This document shows positions 48,147 to 60,199 of a DNA stretch of 64,000 nucleotides, piece after piece. How positions within the stretch are numbered: position 1 is the stretch's first letter; the number at the start of each line of letters is the position of its first letter. The notes below the pieces were generated by a model that did not search any database, was not told the origin of the DNA, and saw only the letters and a list, made by a program, of their open reading frames with translations. A program made the translations under genes and the position numbers. Where the stretch lies: the NCBI GenBank assembly GCA_025642065.1, contig JAODUP010000410.1, forward strand, positions 422,001 to 486,000. Reading direction: 5' to 3'. Source of the DNA: Paralvinella palmiformis (lineage: Eukaryota; Annelida; Polychaeta; Terebellida; Alvinellidae).

Positions 48147-48206
<60 letters not shown>
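48147..48206. repeat. (AT)n microsatellite
   Basis: The right flank of the candidate MITE, followed by 'gtgtgtcagaactgtg', which echoes the MITE end. Confidence 0.97.
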
Positions 48207-48212
<6 letters not shown>

Positions 48213-48289
48213 CAGAACTGTGTTTTGTAATGAGCTGGATATTTCGTTGACTTGAATGAGTTAATTAAACAACAAACGGTTACGATAAA

Positions 48290-48700
48290 CATACGTTAAT
48301 ATTCTCTTGTCTCAGATATTGCTGATGTCATCGATGCAGGTTATCTGTCCCTATTATAATCCACAATGGCTGTTAATGTCAGCAGACGATATTTATACTT
48401 CGTTCCTCAATGTCATTTAGTGGTTATCTCGGCTGCAACGACGTAAATATCATTTTTATGATAACATTTTATCTGTGGTTTGAAAAATAGAATATAAGAA
48501 GATTACTATCATGTTTATTCAGAATTGATCAGTCAGAAATTGTCTGTTTAGTTTGATATATTTCACTTAGGACACAAGCTGAATACCATTTAACTCCTAC
48601 CTCTGGTCTTCTCGTGGCGACATTACTCAGAATTATAGTCCAATATTCAAATTGTGCCAAATGTATTCCTCATTCGTGTGTTATAAAGGAAATACCCACA
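48290..48700 (-). repeat. Interspersed repeat family B, copy 5
   Basis: It is colinear with 1575-1920 and 59655-60130: 'ttgtctcagatattgctgat', 'ctgtccctattat', 'cagcagacgatatttatac', 'ggttatctcggctgcaac', 'gatcagtcag', 'tttcacttaggacac' and 'attcctcattcgtgtgtt'. It ends at the large TCTA array. Confidence 0.85.
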
Positions 48701-48716
48701 TATATCATCATTACAC

Positions 48717-49185
<469 letters not shown>

Positions 49186-49780
49186 TCACACTCGCTCTAT
49201 GTAAGTTAATGCCCCTCCCCTTTAGAATACACAAACTAAGCAGTTGGATATCCTGCTATTAGTTGTATAACAACAATATTAATAACAATGTTATATTAGT
49301 AGTAATTAACTGTGTAATTCTGATCAAGTTTGATAGTAGAATGTTCACATGTCTGGAAATAATCCGAAAGCTATTATTATATGACATTAACCATGAGAGT
49401 ATCCTGGCTAGACAATGATAGTGGGGCCAATAGATATTATTGGATCAACGAAGAATTTATATGGATAGTGTAAATACTTTATTTCCAATTAGTTACAGCA
49501 AATAATTATCCAAATGTTGTATAATTATTATTATTATTAATAGTAGTAGTAGTAGTAATAATAATAATAAGAGTTCTGAACGATGAATATTGTTTATTGG
49601 TCAAACCAACCTTAAAAAGATATATTTTTAGAACAGATTAAAGGTTTTGAGAGACGACACATTTCTAATATCCACCGGTAGCCTATTCCACAAAGTGAAA
49701 GGCGTAAAACTGAACGCCGTATCGCCATATTACATAAACTAAAACACGAGTTTTGTTTATTTCCATTTGATAACATTTGG
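49186..49780. other. No recognisable feature apart from a short triplet tract
   Basis: An (ATT)n(AGT)n(AAT)n run at 49525-49569 is the only regular sequence. Confidence 0.6.
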
Positions 49781-49789
49781 TCTCATATA

Positions 49790-50010
49790 ACGATGACGTC
49801 ATTAATTTATGTCTTTTGTTCCTGTTTTCCCCAGAATGGCTGTGGGAGGGAGCAGACGACAGTTTTACTTCATCTGTCATGGTCATTTTCCTTGTTGTCC
49901 CTGTTCTAGTTAAGAGCAAATCGATTTTCTGTTGAATGTTTTGTGTTAATCCGTTAAAAGTGGTAATAATATTTGATTGATTGGTTTGATTTTTTGTTTG
50001 ATTCGATATT
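49790..50010 (-). repeat. Interspersed repeat family B, reversed copy
   Basis: 'gatgacgtcattaatttatg', 'ttgttcctgttt', 'agaatggctgtgggaggga', 'gcagacgacagt', 'ccttgttgtccctgttcta', 'aatcgattttctg' and 'atccgttaaaagtggtaata' are complements of the 34.14-34.36 kb copy. The 116-codon frame at 49683-50033 is made of this repeat and is not a gene. Confidence 0.8.
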
Positions 50011-50149
50011 ACTATGCTGTGAATCTTCGCCATCTACACTTAGATACAACGATTGGGAGGGGTAATATGGATCTGTAGACAAATCATGATGGAAGAGAAA
50101 ATATCTTTATTGTCAAGTATAGGCTAAAGTTTAATGTGTGCTCGGTATC

Positions 50150-50620
50150 AAATATTGTCAACAACACTTCAACAATACTGTATCAACGGGTGATTAGCCG
50201 TGCCGGCTATGTCAGAGTCGGCAGACTTGTTGCCATGAAATATAAACATTTCCTCGTTACTGTTGTATTCCATCTGTCAAATCACTCTACCCGGTATACG
50301 TTGATATGACATTTGTATAGGATTTTATTGGAATTGACTTCATAAAAATCCTTACACAATCCAATATAAATATCTCAGCTGGTAGTCGTATATGTGTGAG
50401 CACCTTTATTCCATTTTCCAACCATTGTATCTAAGTAGAAATGGAGGAGATTCACAATAAATTAAGTCAATAAAAATGTCCATTGATGCGTGTCAGAATA
50501 GTACCAATGTGGTTCGTATTTAGCTAAATCTGGTAAGTGAAACGCTGGGTCAGTGGGTGCATTGATATCATATTAAACGTAAATATGTAAATATGTAAGT
50601 AGTGGACTAAATCAGGGTGT
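50150..50620. repeat. Degenerate repeat region related to L/D
   Basis: 'attccatctgtcaaatcact', 'gctgggtcagtgggtgcatt' and 'gatatcatattaaacg' match landmarks around 40.63 and 40.76 kb and at the start of D. Boundaries are unclear. Confidence 0.45.
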
Positions 50621-50749
50621 GAGTGTTTTTATATTGAGATGGATGACCTTACAGGGATTGAAATAAAACTTGCTATAAAAGTTTATTTTTACCGAACTTT
50701 TCTATCAACTCAAAATGTTATATTTTCTCGTGTTAATATTTCTTTGTTG

Positions 50750-51800
50750 CCGTTACAATTCCGTGTTTTTTAATTGTCAATTGTGTTATTGTTGTGTTGT
50801 TGATGATGACGTCGTGGTAAAATTGGACGTTATCCGTGTCTGTCATTCACTGATATTTTAATCAACTTACTTATTGTGAATTATTGTATTGCATCATTTA
50901 AATTAATTACACTGTACAGTGGCAACCGCCAGTGGTAATCAAATTTAGTCTAGACTAAACCCCTAATGTTAATCCTATGTTGGTTAAAAGGAAATAAGCG
51001 GATTAAATGCGTAAACGTATGATTGCATAGACCATTCACTTATACTGTTTTATATATACCGCAACGGCGACAACATGTGACGGCTAATGGACCATAATAA
51101 TGTTAGACTTCATTTTATGGCCAACATATAGGAAAAACGAGGCTAGAAATATAACAAAATAGGTGACATGACAGCATCAATAATCACTAAAACCATCACA
51201 CCCAAAAGGTAATTTATTCATGTGTGAACTCTTTGCACCTAATATTCCCTTATTATTTATCACAGTGTCGTCAACTTCTAATGGTTACTTTGATGTATGT
51301 TAAACATTAAAACCTTACTGAAGACAAATGTAATATGTAATTTACCTGTGGTGATAACACTTTGGTATAAATTTAGTACCATGTTGTTAACTGATACGTG
51401 CCGATATAAATCCATTTATGCCAGAAGACAGCTGGCCTCCGTTGACCTTTTCCCGGAAGGCGGTCAAAGGTGAAGATGTTTCAAATCAGTAATCTAGCTA
51501 GAGTCATGATCATGTCAAGGATACACCTGAAGAGGGAAAGGTCTTAATCAGAAGAAAGTATCGATTTAAAGCAATTTGATTGTTAGCTTTATTTTTGGTT
51601 CATAGATAAATATCGTTAATTATATCTAGATAATAAGGTAATGTTTGTTTATGTGGTGTATTTATAACTGAATTTAATTATCAATTAATCGTATAGCAAC
51701 ATAACAATAAGTATACTATTGTTTAACTTATACTATGATACTATAGTACACCATTTCGGCTGAGATAAGATAACTAAGAACAAATCCTCATCTCTTAGTT
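50750..51800 (+). repeat. Interspersed repeat family G, copy without SINE
   Basis: It is colinear with 15.54-16.9 kb. The empty site for the SINE of the other copy lies near 50935-50945, between 'caaccgccagtggtaa' and 'tcaaatttagtctag'. The second half shares 'acaacatgtgacggctaatg', 'gacagcatcaataat', 'cttactgaagacaaatgt' and 'tagctagagtcatgatcatg'. Confidence 0.8.
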
Positions 51801-51939
51801 GATTGTTTGTTTTCTTTACATTGTTATACTGAAGATGACGAGCATTGTTCCGTGTTTTCACATCGAATAAAGAAGTTGAAAATACATATTGATAAAATAT
51901 TTAATATTTCTATTGTAATGCGTCGGGAGTTTTATCCTG

Positions 51940-52120
51940 CCAATTAGAAACAAATCCAATACCTGTGCCATCTAGACGTCGTCTCGCAGGTGAAGCGAAT
52001 GACAAATGGAATAAAACAGCTGAAACGGAAAAGTTGATATCATATGAAACAATCCTTTTCCGCTACCATCAAATATTCTGGTTTTCAGACATTAGTAAAC
52101 AAGAAAGTTTTATTTGAGAA
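51940..52120 (-). repeat. Interspersed repeat family J, copy 2
   Basis: 'aatgacaaatggaataaaac', 'aaatattctggttttcag' and 'taaacaagaaag' are the complement of 32.36-32.46 kb. Confidence 0.55.
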
Positions 52121-52247
52121 TGGGGGATAAAATGTGTATTCAATCGATTTATGAAACTTCTAAAAATTCAATTGCACACAAATATAAGATAAACAACAAA
52201 CTCATTATTCGTTATCTTTACTGATTTATTAATAAAAAAGAAGGTTA

Positions 52248-52720
52248 TTATATGTCACTTAATAACATGATGTCTTTAATGCCGGGTATGGTCCGGTATC
52301 CTGTTGTACCAATATTGGCCGTATGAAGCACCTCCATCCGGCGGGGATACCCTGTGTCATGGCAGCCAGAGTACAAAGCTCTATATCTGTCGAAACGATG
52401 GTCACAGTGTTCGTAAATTACTTGGAATTTGGTCTGCTGTTTGGCAAGCTTCATGATACGACTAATTACGTCACACAACAGATTATTAATTGGCTTTATA
52501 TCAGGTGAACACACAGGTGAAGTCATTTGTTCAACTTTCACATTCTTGATGAATTAAATCACATTGAGATGGGGCATCATCATATTGATACAGAAACCTC
52601 TCTTCGGACACCATATCCAGTAAATGTTAGTATTATATCTTCTAGCTTAGGTTTGTTCATATGCTGATTGACGTTGCCTTTCAGCACGATCACTTATCTT
52701 CTCCTATCTGAATGGAGTTG
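52248..52720 (-). pseudogene. Tc1/mariner-like transposase C-terminal relic
   Basis: The 97-codon frame carries SPVCSPDIKPINNLLCDVIS, which aligns with the Tc1 SPDLNPIEHLWD region. It then has RYRALYSGCHDTGYPRRMEV followed by TANIGTTGY, the usual C-terminal MRRRxxxVIxAxGGHTxY block. The catalytic Glu position (NPIE) is Asn here. Upstream, NMMMPHLNVI-FIKNVKVEQ (broken by a stop) corresponds to the QDNAxPH region and has lost its Asp. The N-terminal half is absent or beyond recognition. The copy is older than the one at 27.6-28.6 kb, judging by its divergence. Confidence 0.75.
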
Positions 52721-53039
52721 AAGCCACAACGTGATAGGATTATCCCTTTCTTACACGCCATGTAATATGTCTACCTTATTATGTTGTTGTCTTTATTTCA
52801 GGCTCTAATTTAGCTTTTGGATTGGGCTGGGCATAACCGTTAACGCCTTTATTGTCATATGATTATCACTTTAGGAATCTTGTTGCGGACGAAAACATCC
52901 CTTTATTTCAAGTCACTGTTCTGATTTTCAAGCACATTAGGATATATTGCTGAATCTAGCTGAAAAAAGCATAGCAGTATGCTTTATTTTTATTTTTTTC
53001 TATGCCTTCATCCATTACTGATTAGCATTATTAATTTGA

Positions 53040-53260
53040 AAATCGAATAATGCGGAGCTGACATGCTTGAATGATCACCCGTTCAAACAGTATAATTTAG
53101 ATGGTGCCGATGTTTAATATATATGAAGACTTACATGTTATAATATTAAAGGTCAACTTTATATATATCTGAGCACTGTTCATGCCAAATTGATGCTAGA
53201 GTGTTACTTGTATACAATCATAATGTTAAAATGTGTTGATTAGATATTTTGATAAAGATT
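53040..53260 (+). repeat. Interspersed repeat family I, copy 2
   Basis: 'tattaaaggtcaacttta' and 'ctgagcactgttcat' match the complement of 46.24-46.29 kb. The 52720-53040 interval holds nothing recognisable. Confidence 0.45.
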
Positions 53261-53337
53261 ACAGTTTCTTCTGATGACTATCCCTCATAAATAACAATAA
53301 TTAGAGGGATGGTTAATTTCGATTATGAATTATTTTT

Positions 53338-53462
53338 CATACTACTACTACTACTACTACTATTAATATTAATATTAACAATAATAATAATATTAATAAT
53401 AATTTTAATAATAATATTAATAATAATATTAATAATAATATTAATAATAATATTAATAATAA
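53338..53462. repeat. TAC/AAT triplet array with 15-bp higher-order unit
   Basis: An ACT run passes into AATATT and AAT units. The block AATAATATTAATAAT repeats several times. From 53465 to 53860 nothing is recognised. Confidence 0.93.
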
Positions 53463-53861
53463 AGTCTCCTTTAGTTAAATATCATCCCATGTTGTTTAAA
53501 AAATCTCAGTTACATAAAATTGTAATTTACATTTTAGTTCGGAAATATAATAATATTTTATATTTAGTATTATTCTCCGTAGCCAAATTATATAAGTATG
53601 TAATGTTGTCAAATATCTAGCAGTAGTAAAGGAACTCGAACTAAGAGATGTCTTGGTAAGATCCAACCCAGACTCTCTACTCACACATTTTAAAACTAAC
53701 AAAAACAATTTTTACAGAATGTCAATAACATTTTAACATATTTCATTCCAATAATTATGCCTAAGAGGTCATTGTTCCAAATGTAATCCACACATCCACA
53801 ACCGTTGTACATGACAGTGTCAATTCTTGTTATGTTCCTTATAATGCTGATGTTGATGTTT

Positions 53862-54675
53862 GTGTTTTACGCCCACTTTTTGGTACACAGAAGAACAAAG
53901 CGACTGAAAAACGTGCAACTTTAATGTGATGCAGGTGCAAAATAAAACGCCCTTCACATATATTGCCCATCTGGTGTTTGAATCCAGGTGCTAGAGGTCT
54001 ATGTTTCAAGTCAATGCATTGAGATATCCCCTTATGATAATGGGTTAAGCTGAGTTGTTTATCCTCGGTGCAGGTCACACCTAAGTAGGATTAATGAGGA
54101 GCGTTTGCCAACGGAAACAAACCACACAAAGACAGATTTGAACAATTTTGATAATGAAAGGAATTCGGTGTCTTGTTAAATCTTGTATACAAAATAGGTC
54201 TTCCGTTTGTCCTTATCCATCATCGTGTATGTCGAGTATTAAAATACTTGATGATATAGTCTTTCAGAATATATTTAGTATCAATGCTCATAGTTAATAT
54301 GATAATATACCCAGTATCTGTTTCTGAATGATTTGTGGGCACTTAGAGTGATATTATTCACAGCTTTAGTCTGAGTTCATCGCAATAATGCACAAATAGT
54401 ATTTCCAAGAGAGAATGAATTTCTTTATCGTCCGTCTATCATATGTACGTTGAGGCTCGTGTAAACATTATCCAAAATATATATGTCTTACTCGGTGTAT
54501 ATTTGTATAACATTCTCAGGATAATATGTTTTCTTTCTAAGTAAACATCTTTGGTATTGGAGAAATTTTACTTAACACTTCCAGTTAAATGACTCTTATT
54601 TTATCATTTTACATAATTGTAATGATTTTACGCGTATAGTATACACGTTTACCTAGTTGGATATATGGATGTAAG
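53862..54675 (-). repeat. Composite repeat module A, reversed copy, with SINE-like end
   Basis: Bases 53862-54030 resemble a degenerate S1 SINE on the minus strand ('gtgttttacgcccacttttt', 'cgcccttcacatata', 'tttgaatccagg'). The A module proper follows: 'gttgtttatcctcggtgcag', 'gtcacacctaag', 'cttgttaaatcttgtataca', 'agtatcaatgctcatagt', 'ctttatcgtccgtctatc'. It is nearly identical to 62.58-63.19 kb. Confidence 0.85.
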
Positions 54676-55330
54676 GAAATCGGCGTCTTGTTAAATCTTG
54701 TATATAAAATATGTCTTCCTTTTGTCGTTCTCCATCATCTTGTATGTGGACACTTGCTAATGTCGTCTTTGATATTATATTTAGTATCAACGTTAATAGT
54801 TAATGTGATAATATACCCAGTATCTGTTTCTGGGTGATTTGTTGTCATTTAATTATGTATAATAAATGTCACGCTATGCAGCATCTTTTCACCTTTGGCG
54901 GGAAGATAGTCCCAGAGAGGGGCCTTTTCGTTCCCTAACCTAGCTCAAACTAAGATATCTTGTTAGAGATACGCCTAACCATACCCAAAAACACTCGGTA
55001 AAGTAATCACTTTGTTATCGCAAACACCCACTTAGAGTAATATGACTGACAGCTTCAGATTTTTTCATCGCCATAATGTACAAATAGTATTTCCAAAAGA
55101 TAATTAACTTCTTTATCGTCCGTCTATCAAAGTTAAGTTGATGGGCGTGTAAATATTGTCCCAAAGTTATATCTCTTACTTTAGTGTATATTTCTATGAT
55201 ATTTCAAGTGTATTATATTTTCATTTTAAGTATACGCCTTTGGTATGGGACAAATTTTAGTCAAAGTTTCCAGTGAAATGTCTTTGATTTGATAAATTCG
55301 CATAATTGTTGTGATTCTAAATGCATTGAC
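54676..55330 (-). repeat. Module A, tandem second unit, long form
   Basis: It starts again with 'gaaatcggcgtcttgttaaa', 515 bp after the equivalent point in the preceding copy, and runs through the same landmarks. It keeps a segment of about 150 bp (54855-55020, including 'ctttgttatcgcaaacaccc') that the 54.3 and 62.9 kb copies lack but the 12.95 kb copy has. Confidence 0.85.
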
Positions 55331-55344
55331 TCCACACATATTAA

Positions 55345-55590
55345 GTCAAACGTTTGAATATGCTCTGTGCCTGTTGCCTCTTTATATGTACCCTAAACAC
55401 ACACATACACACACAGACAGACAGACAAACACACACACATACGCACATACAGTCCCCACACACATACACTCACACACACAAACACACACATACGCGCACA
55501 CAGTCCCCACACACATACACTCACACACACAAACAAACATACACACACATATGCACACACAGTCCCCACACACATACTCTCACATTGCCC
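55345..55590. repeat. Family M end plus compound (CA)n array
   Basis: 'gcctgttgcctctttatatg' and 'taccctaa' (55369-55396) match 56.86-56.89 kb. The CA array has a higher-order structure marked by CAGTCCCCACACACATACAC, with AGTCCCC at 55451, 55502 and 55561. Confidence 0.9.
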
Positions 55591-55599
55591 GTGCCAGAC

Positions 55600-56375
55600 A
55601 TCTTATCTATTTCCATCCAGATTCCTTATTATACCAATGTAAGAAAGTTATGTCGTTATTACAACATGTTGAGTTTATTAGCTTTGTTATGTATAATGTA
55701 GAATCTATATTGTTGTCCTCTTATGTGGTCTGGGCGAAACGACCTATTAATTCATACAATGCTGCTTGATGGATTTATACTCCTGGAGTCGTTTGTTACT
55801 CCGGCAGGCATCTCCATGGGTATTCAGCTGCGGACAGAGTTTTTCCCATATTATGAGTAATTAGGTTACACTGATATAGGAAATTTGTTAAATGTATAGC
55901 TATTATAATCCTAACGTGTCATTCGCAGTATCGGAGATCTGCCTGAAATCCGCTGTTCTCGACCATGGGTCAAATAAATCAAGTGGATAGGCGCTTTAAT
56001 TTAGATCCCACCACACCTAGCTGCATATACTTAGGGAGGCTAAATTAGGCGTGAATGAACGTTCACTTTGTGATGAACGGAAACGTATGAGGATTAGCTG
56101 TTAGGTTCGAGTAAATCGTAGTATTTACTCAGGTTTGAGACGATATTTCGGTTCTAGTCCAGTAATAATCCATTGTGCAGTATTGCTACTTTGTTTTTAT
56201 TTTAGTTAAATGGCTTCAGTGAGTCCATACTGAGTTAGTGTACATTCTCTTTGTTATGAACAAACTGTAATGTTTGTTAACACGCTGAGGGTATATATAA
56301 TGCTTAGATTTTCACTTAGGTTAGAGAAGAACTTCGACGCCAGACCAGTCGGACGTGTATTGATACATGGTTCAT
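55600..56375. other. No recognisable feature
   Basis: A mixed-composition region with no repeat partner or domain found in the window. Confidence 0.5.
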
Positions 56376-56379
56376 ATAG

Positions 56380-56985
56380 GTAGGATTTATTCAGTTATTC
56401 GAACCCAGAATAAAGCTGAGGTCAGCATCTGAGGTGTCGAAATGTTTATATACGGGTTTCTTTTGGACCACAGAAAATTACTGTTGAATGTAAACTGTGG
56501 TGTCAAAATAGTTTATGATATGTATGTAGCAAGTCACCATTGAACCACACGCACGTGTTGTTTTCTGCGAGGTGTGGTATCAAATGGTATGTTTTTACGT
56601 GCTTCTGCTTTTTGTACGTAGCATGCATGTAGCCGCTTTCCTGTGGGCGTGACATATTTGTCGCGTACGAAAAGCGAATTAGCTGGTTCCCACAGGCTGA
56701 TGAGTAGACCAGAACACATGCTTAGGTATACGCACACATCAATCAATATGCGGAGGTATGGAACATTTTATTTTTAGATTAATGTATGTATAGTTGTATT
56801 TGTATTTAGATTTATGGAGGTAGGTCTCGAAGGATGTTTAGATATGTTGATGCTCTGTGCCTGTTGCCTCTTTATATGTACCCTAAAACACACACATACG
56901 CACGCACACGCACGCACACACAACAAACACAGAAACAGACACACGCACACACGCACACACAGAAACACGCACACATACACACCAC
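56380..56985 (-). repeat. Interspersed repeat family M, copy 2, ending in a CA array
   Basis: It is the complement of 2.19-2.72 kb: 'ttcgaacccagaataaagct', 'gtcagcatctgaggtgtcg', 'gtcgcgtacgaaaagcg', 'attagctggttcccacagg' and 'cctctttatatgtaccctaa', followed by a CA/CGCA array (56885-56982). Confidence 0.75.
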
Positions 56986-57250
56986 CAATAAATATATATG
57001 ATTGGCCGTAGTGTTCGACACAAAACCTGGTTTTGTTTTAATCATAGTTTCTGTTTTTTATATTTAGATTATCCTCTTCTGGATTATTTTAGAAATTTGT
57101 TTTTTTCTTTTCATTTTCCTCTAATTTTACTGGTAATTAATTATACTTACATTTAAATATTTTTTTAAAATCAGTTTGGAGTTAATTGTTGTTTGAATGA
57201 AAGTATAACACCTGTGCCAGCGCCTTAACTATCTTTATAAAAACACACCA

Positions 57251-57253
<3 letters not shown>

Positions 57254-57317
<64 letters not shown>
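57254..57317. repeat. (AT)n microsatellite
   Basis: About 64 bases of alternating AT. Flanks 57020-57253 and 57318-57600 are AT-rich and featureless. Confidence 0.97.
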
Positions 57318-57319
<2 letters not shown>

Positions 57320-57699
57320 CATCCTAATTAAAAAAACTAGCAAGTGTATAATATACAAGGAATAAGCATATATTAAAAAACAATAACTAAAAATAACAAA
57401 TAACTAGTTGTTGTAATTATGTATTTTAATTATTTATATTCACTCTCTTGGTTTATTGAGGCATTAAGTAATGTAGAATGTTATATAATAAAAAAATCAC
57501 AATACAAAGTTACTGTATTTTCATAAGTAAATATTTATCAACTTATTGTTCGATTTATTTAAACTATTTTATCATTGGCGGCAGTTTCTCCAAGACGTTG
57601 TATTTGTCTAGGATATGGGTTACCCTGCACGTCGGCTTGTGGACAGTGTCAAGTTGAATCATGTGAAAACCCTTTCAACTCATTACCAGACATGGAATC

Positions 57700-58260
57700 T
57701 GACCTCGATGACACTGATAACTGTGATATATAATTACAATACCGGAACGTATTCTCCCATTGCATTGGCATCACTCGACGTCAATTTGACATCACGTGAC
57801 ATGAAGTCACGTAACATGGTGTTACATTGTTTTCAATGTAGAAAGATCTGAATAAGGATATTTCACATGTGTATTATTGACAACTTAGCAAACATAAATT
57901 GATTTAAAATCTAAATTAGTTACACATGACATCATAACGTCATTTTGACGTCATATTGACGTCATAAGGCATTGTAAATATACGTATTAGGTATTTTGGT
58001 GTTATGTTTCTATATGTTGGTAATACATTTATGGGGTGTAAATTGAAGCATAAATTGTTTTTGTTTACATTGAAATTTTGGGGGCCGCCATCTTGAAATT
58101 ATGAAAATTAACCCCTTTCCCGGCGGTCCGATTTTGGGATATTTGTTTTCTGGTATTTTCAATGACCCACTGAACCACTTAAAACCAAAAAACCTTTTGT
58201 TGCAATTTTATGGGGTCAAATCCCATTTATTGACCTGACTATGTCCGTCCGTAACTTGTT
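57700..58260. promoter_or_regulatory. Possible regulatory or transposon-end patch with CRE-like and YY1-like motifs
   Basis: CRE-like motifs are clustered: CGACGTCA (57777), AACGTCAT (57936), TGACGTCAT (57946) and TGACGTCAT (57958). A perfect YY1-type GCCGCCATCTT lies at 58084-58094, within a locally GC-richer stretch ('cccctttcccggcggtccga'). No gene starts nearby. It could equally be part of an unidentified repeat. Confidence 0.3.
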
Positions 58261-58569
58261 TGTATTTTATTACCTTCGATCATCCTTGAAACCTACCTGA
58301 ATATATATATTTGTATTGTTTAGGAAGATGTCATAATTAATAAATCAGTTTTATTGGTTTGTTGAATTGTTTATGAATAACAGCAATTGTTGCTATTACG
58401 TATGTATGACTATCATTGACTTTCCTAGACAACCCCTGACCAAAATAGGTCAGTTCAGCTGACTCGTAAATTGGTGTATAGGTCAGTAAAGTGCTGATAT
58501 ATAAGGCTAATATAATGGGCAGGGTTTCCACATAATGTGGCTTGTCGCAGGTGAACTAACTGTGCGTAA

Positions 58570-58806
58570 CAGATCGACCTGATGTCGATGAATCATCAGA
58601 TGGCTTACCGTCAGAAGACTACCAATGGGCTCTCAGTTGACATCAATGGCTACTGCAAACGGTGGGAAGCCCAACGATGCCAGCGACTGGACACCTGTGG
58701 TCGAGGGAAATGTAATATCAGAGGAAGTCCATTTGAAGATTTTGCTAAGGAACTATAAATGTATCCATGACCTGGGATCTAAATACCTGGGCGAATTCGT
58801 TCATTA
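58570..58806 (+). pseudogene. Possible temptin-like exon relic
   Basis: The frame from 58570 (after TAA) reads MNHQMAYRQKTTNGLSVDING, then YCKRWEAQRCQ, then CGRGKCNIRGSPFEDFAKEL and a stop. A second frame continues YKCIHDLGSKYLGEFVH. The order YRQKxxNG, W, G-rich block, PFxxDFAKEL, then C and GxKxxGEE-like resembles temptin-type secreted proteins of molluscs (YxxxIPNG ... GVGH ... GGGxxNPFGxDF ... C ... GxxNGEEL). The match needs frameshifts, and the GVGH motif is lost. This is recognition by eye only and may be wrong. The patch is richer in G+C and less repetitive than its surroundings. Confidence 0.3.
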
Positions 58807-58987
58807 AGATACTATTAAAGGAACTGTATATCGAGTAAAGAGATATAGTATTTGTATGTTTAGCCTATCTACAATTTGTGGAACCATTAGCTGGCAGAGA
58901 GTATAATTTCATTTTATTCTTTGTGGTATAGCTATATAGATAATTTGAATTACTTCTCCTATTAAGGGGGCTTTCACAGTTATAATA

Positions 58988-59083
58988 ATAGTAATAATAA
59001 TAATAATTATTATTATTTATTTATTAATGAACGAACGAACGACTAAGTGAACGGATGATTAAGTGAGTTAATGAGTGAGTGAA

Positions 59084-59159
<76 letters not shown>

Positions 59160-59160
59160 T
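58988..59160. repeat. AAT run, GAAC/GTGA runs and a long (GT)n microsatellite
   Basis: The GT tract spans 59089-59154 without interruption, preceded by ATT, ACGA and AGTG short repeats. Confidence 0.97.
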
Positions 59161-59331
59161 ATGGTTGTCATTATTTTTGTTTCCTCATTTTACAAGATAT
59201 GTGACTATAAAGAACGTAAAAATAGTTAATTCTTATCACCATTCTAACATATAGTATAAACTAGATTAGCTATGATACTAGCTTTAATATAATCTTCAGT
59301 AATTACTAGCTAATTACTCCACTTTAGTGAT

Positions 59332-59390
59332 ATAGGACACTGAATGGCCTAAATTGTGCCGATGTGTCGTTAAACAACATTCATCCTTCT
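59332..59390 (+). mobile_element. SINE S1 tail fragment
   Basis: 'aggacactgaatggcctaaa' and 'gatgtgtcgttaaacaacat' match 9462-9510 almost exactly. The head and body are absent. Confidence 0.85.
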
Positions 59391-59514
59391 TCGTCCACAT
59401 TAGTGATAAATATTAATTTAAATACACACACGCACAGACCAGATGAATGAAGTAAATTTAATCACATAAATTAACAAAACAACCAACTTTATTTTCTTTT
59501 AACAGCCAAAGAGT

Positions 59515-59640
59515 CTTAATCAACGCATCAAAATTACCCACTTTACAAACCTCCCTAGTCTCGACTCTTTTCAAAGAACACGACACGATTCCTTATATCT
59601 TAATACCGTTTGAGACGTTAATTATTACTAAATGAGATGT
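59515..59640 (-). repeat. Repeat module D, reversed fragment
   Basis: 'cctccctagtctcgactctt', 'aacacgacacgattcc' and 'tatcttaataccgt' match the complement of the D module end and the 10.65 and 37.77 kb fragments. Confidence 0.6.
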
Positions 59641-59654
59641 TACAAAATATGCAT

Positions 59655-60130
59655 TTTAGACTCGATATTGCTGATGTCATCAACTTATGTTGTCTGTCCC
59701 TATTACTAATTACAATGGTGGTTAAAGTGAGGAGACGATATTTATATCTCGTTCCTCTGTGTCATATACTGGTTATATCGGCTCCAACGACGTAAATATA
59801 ATATTTTATGATGACTATCTGTCATATGAAACCTAGAATAAAAGGAGATTAATATCATGTTTATCCGGAAATGATCAGTCAGTAATTATCTTTTTGGTTT
59901 GATATATTTCACTTAGGACACAGGCTGAATAGCATTTAACTCATGTCTACATTTAACTCATGTCTACATTTAACTCATGTCTACATTTAACTCATGGCGA
60001 CATTTAACTCATGTCTACATTTAACTCATGGCGACATTTCTCACACTTACAGTCCAATATTCAAATTGTACTAAATGTATCCCTCATTCGTGTGTTGTAA
60101 AGGGAATACCCATGCCCATACACAACAAGC
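59655..60130 (-). repeat. Interspersed repeat family B, copy 6, with minisatellite
   Basis: It is colinear with 1575-1920 and 48290-48700. It contains a six-unit expansion of the single 'catttaactc' block of the other copies. Confidence 0.88.
59933..60034. repeat. 17-bp minisatellite, six units
   Basis: Units CATTTAACTCATGTCTA (four) and CATTTAACTCATGGCGA (two) are arranged 1-1-1-2-1-2. Confidence 0.98.
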
Positions 60131-60199
60131 ACAACATATACTGATGTACATTGAAATACAATTATTTTTATTTACTGAATACTAAATATTTTCTATGGA

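Noticed and set aside
49683..50033. 116-codon minus-strand frame
   Set aside because: It lies within a reversed family B repeat, and other B copies do not keep the frame.
55311..55769. 152-codon frame rich in His and Thr
   Set aside because: The core is a CA/CATA array. The flanks are repeat modules A and M.
57615..57851. 78-codon plus-strand frame
   Set aside because: There is no recognisable domain, it overlaps the CRE-like cluster, and its composition is consistent with chance.
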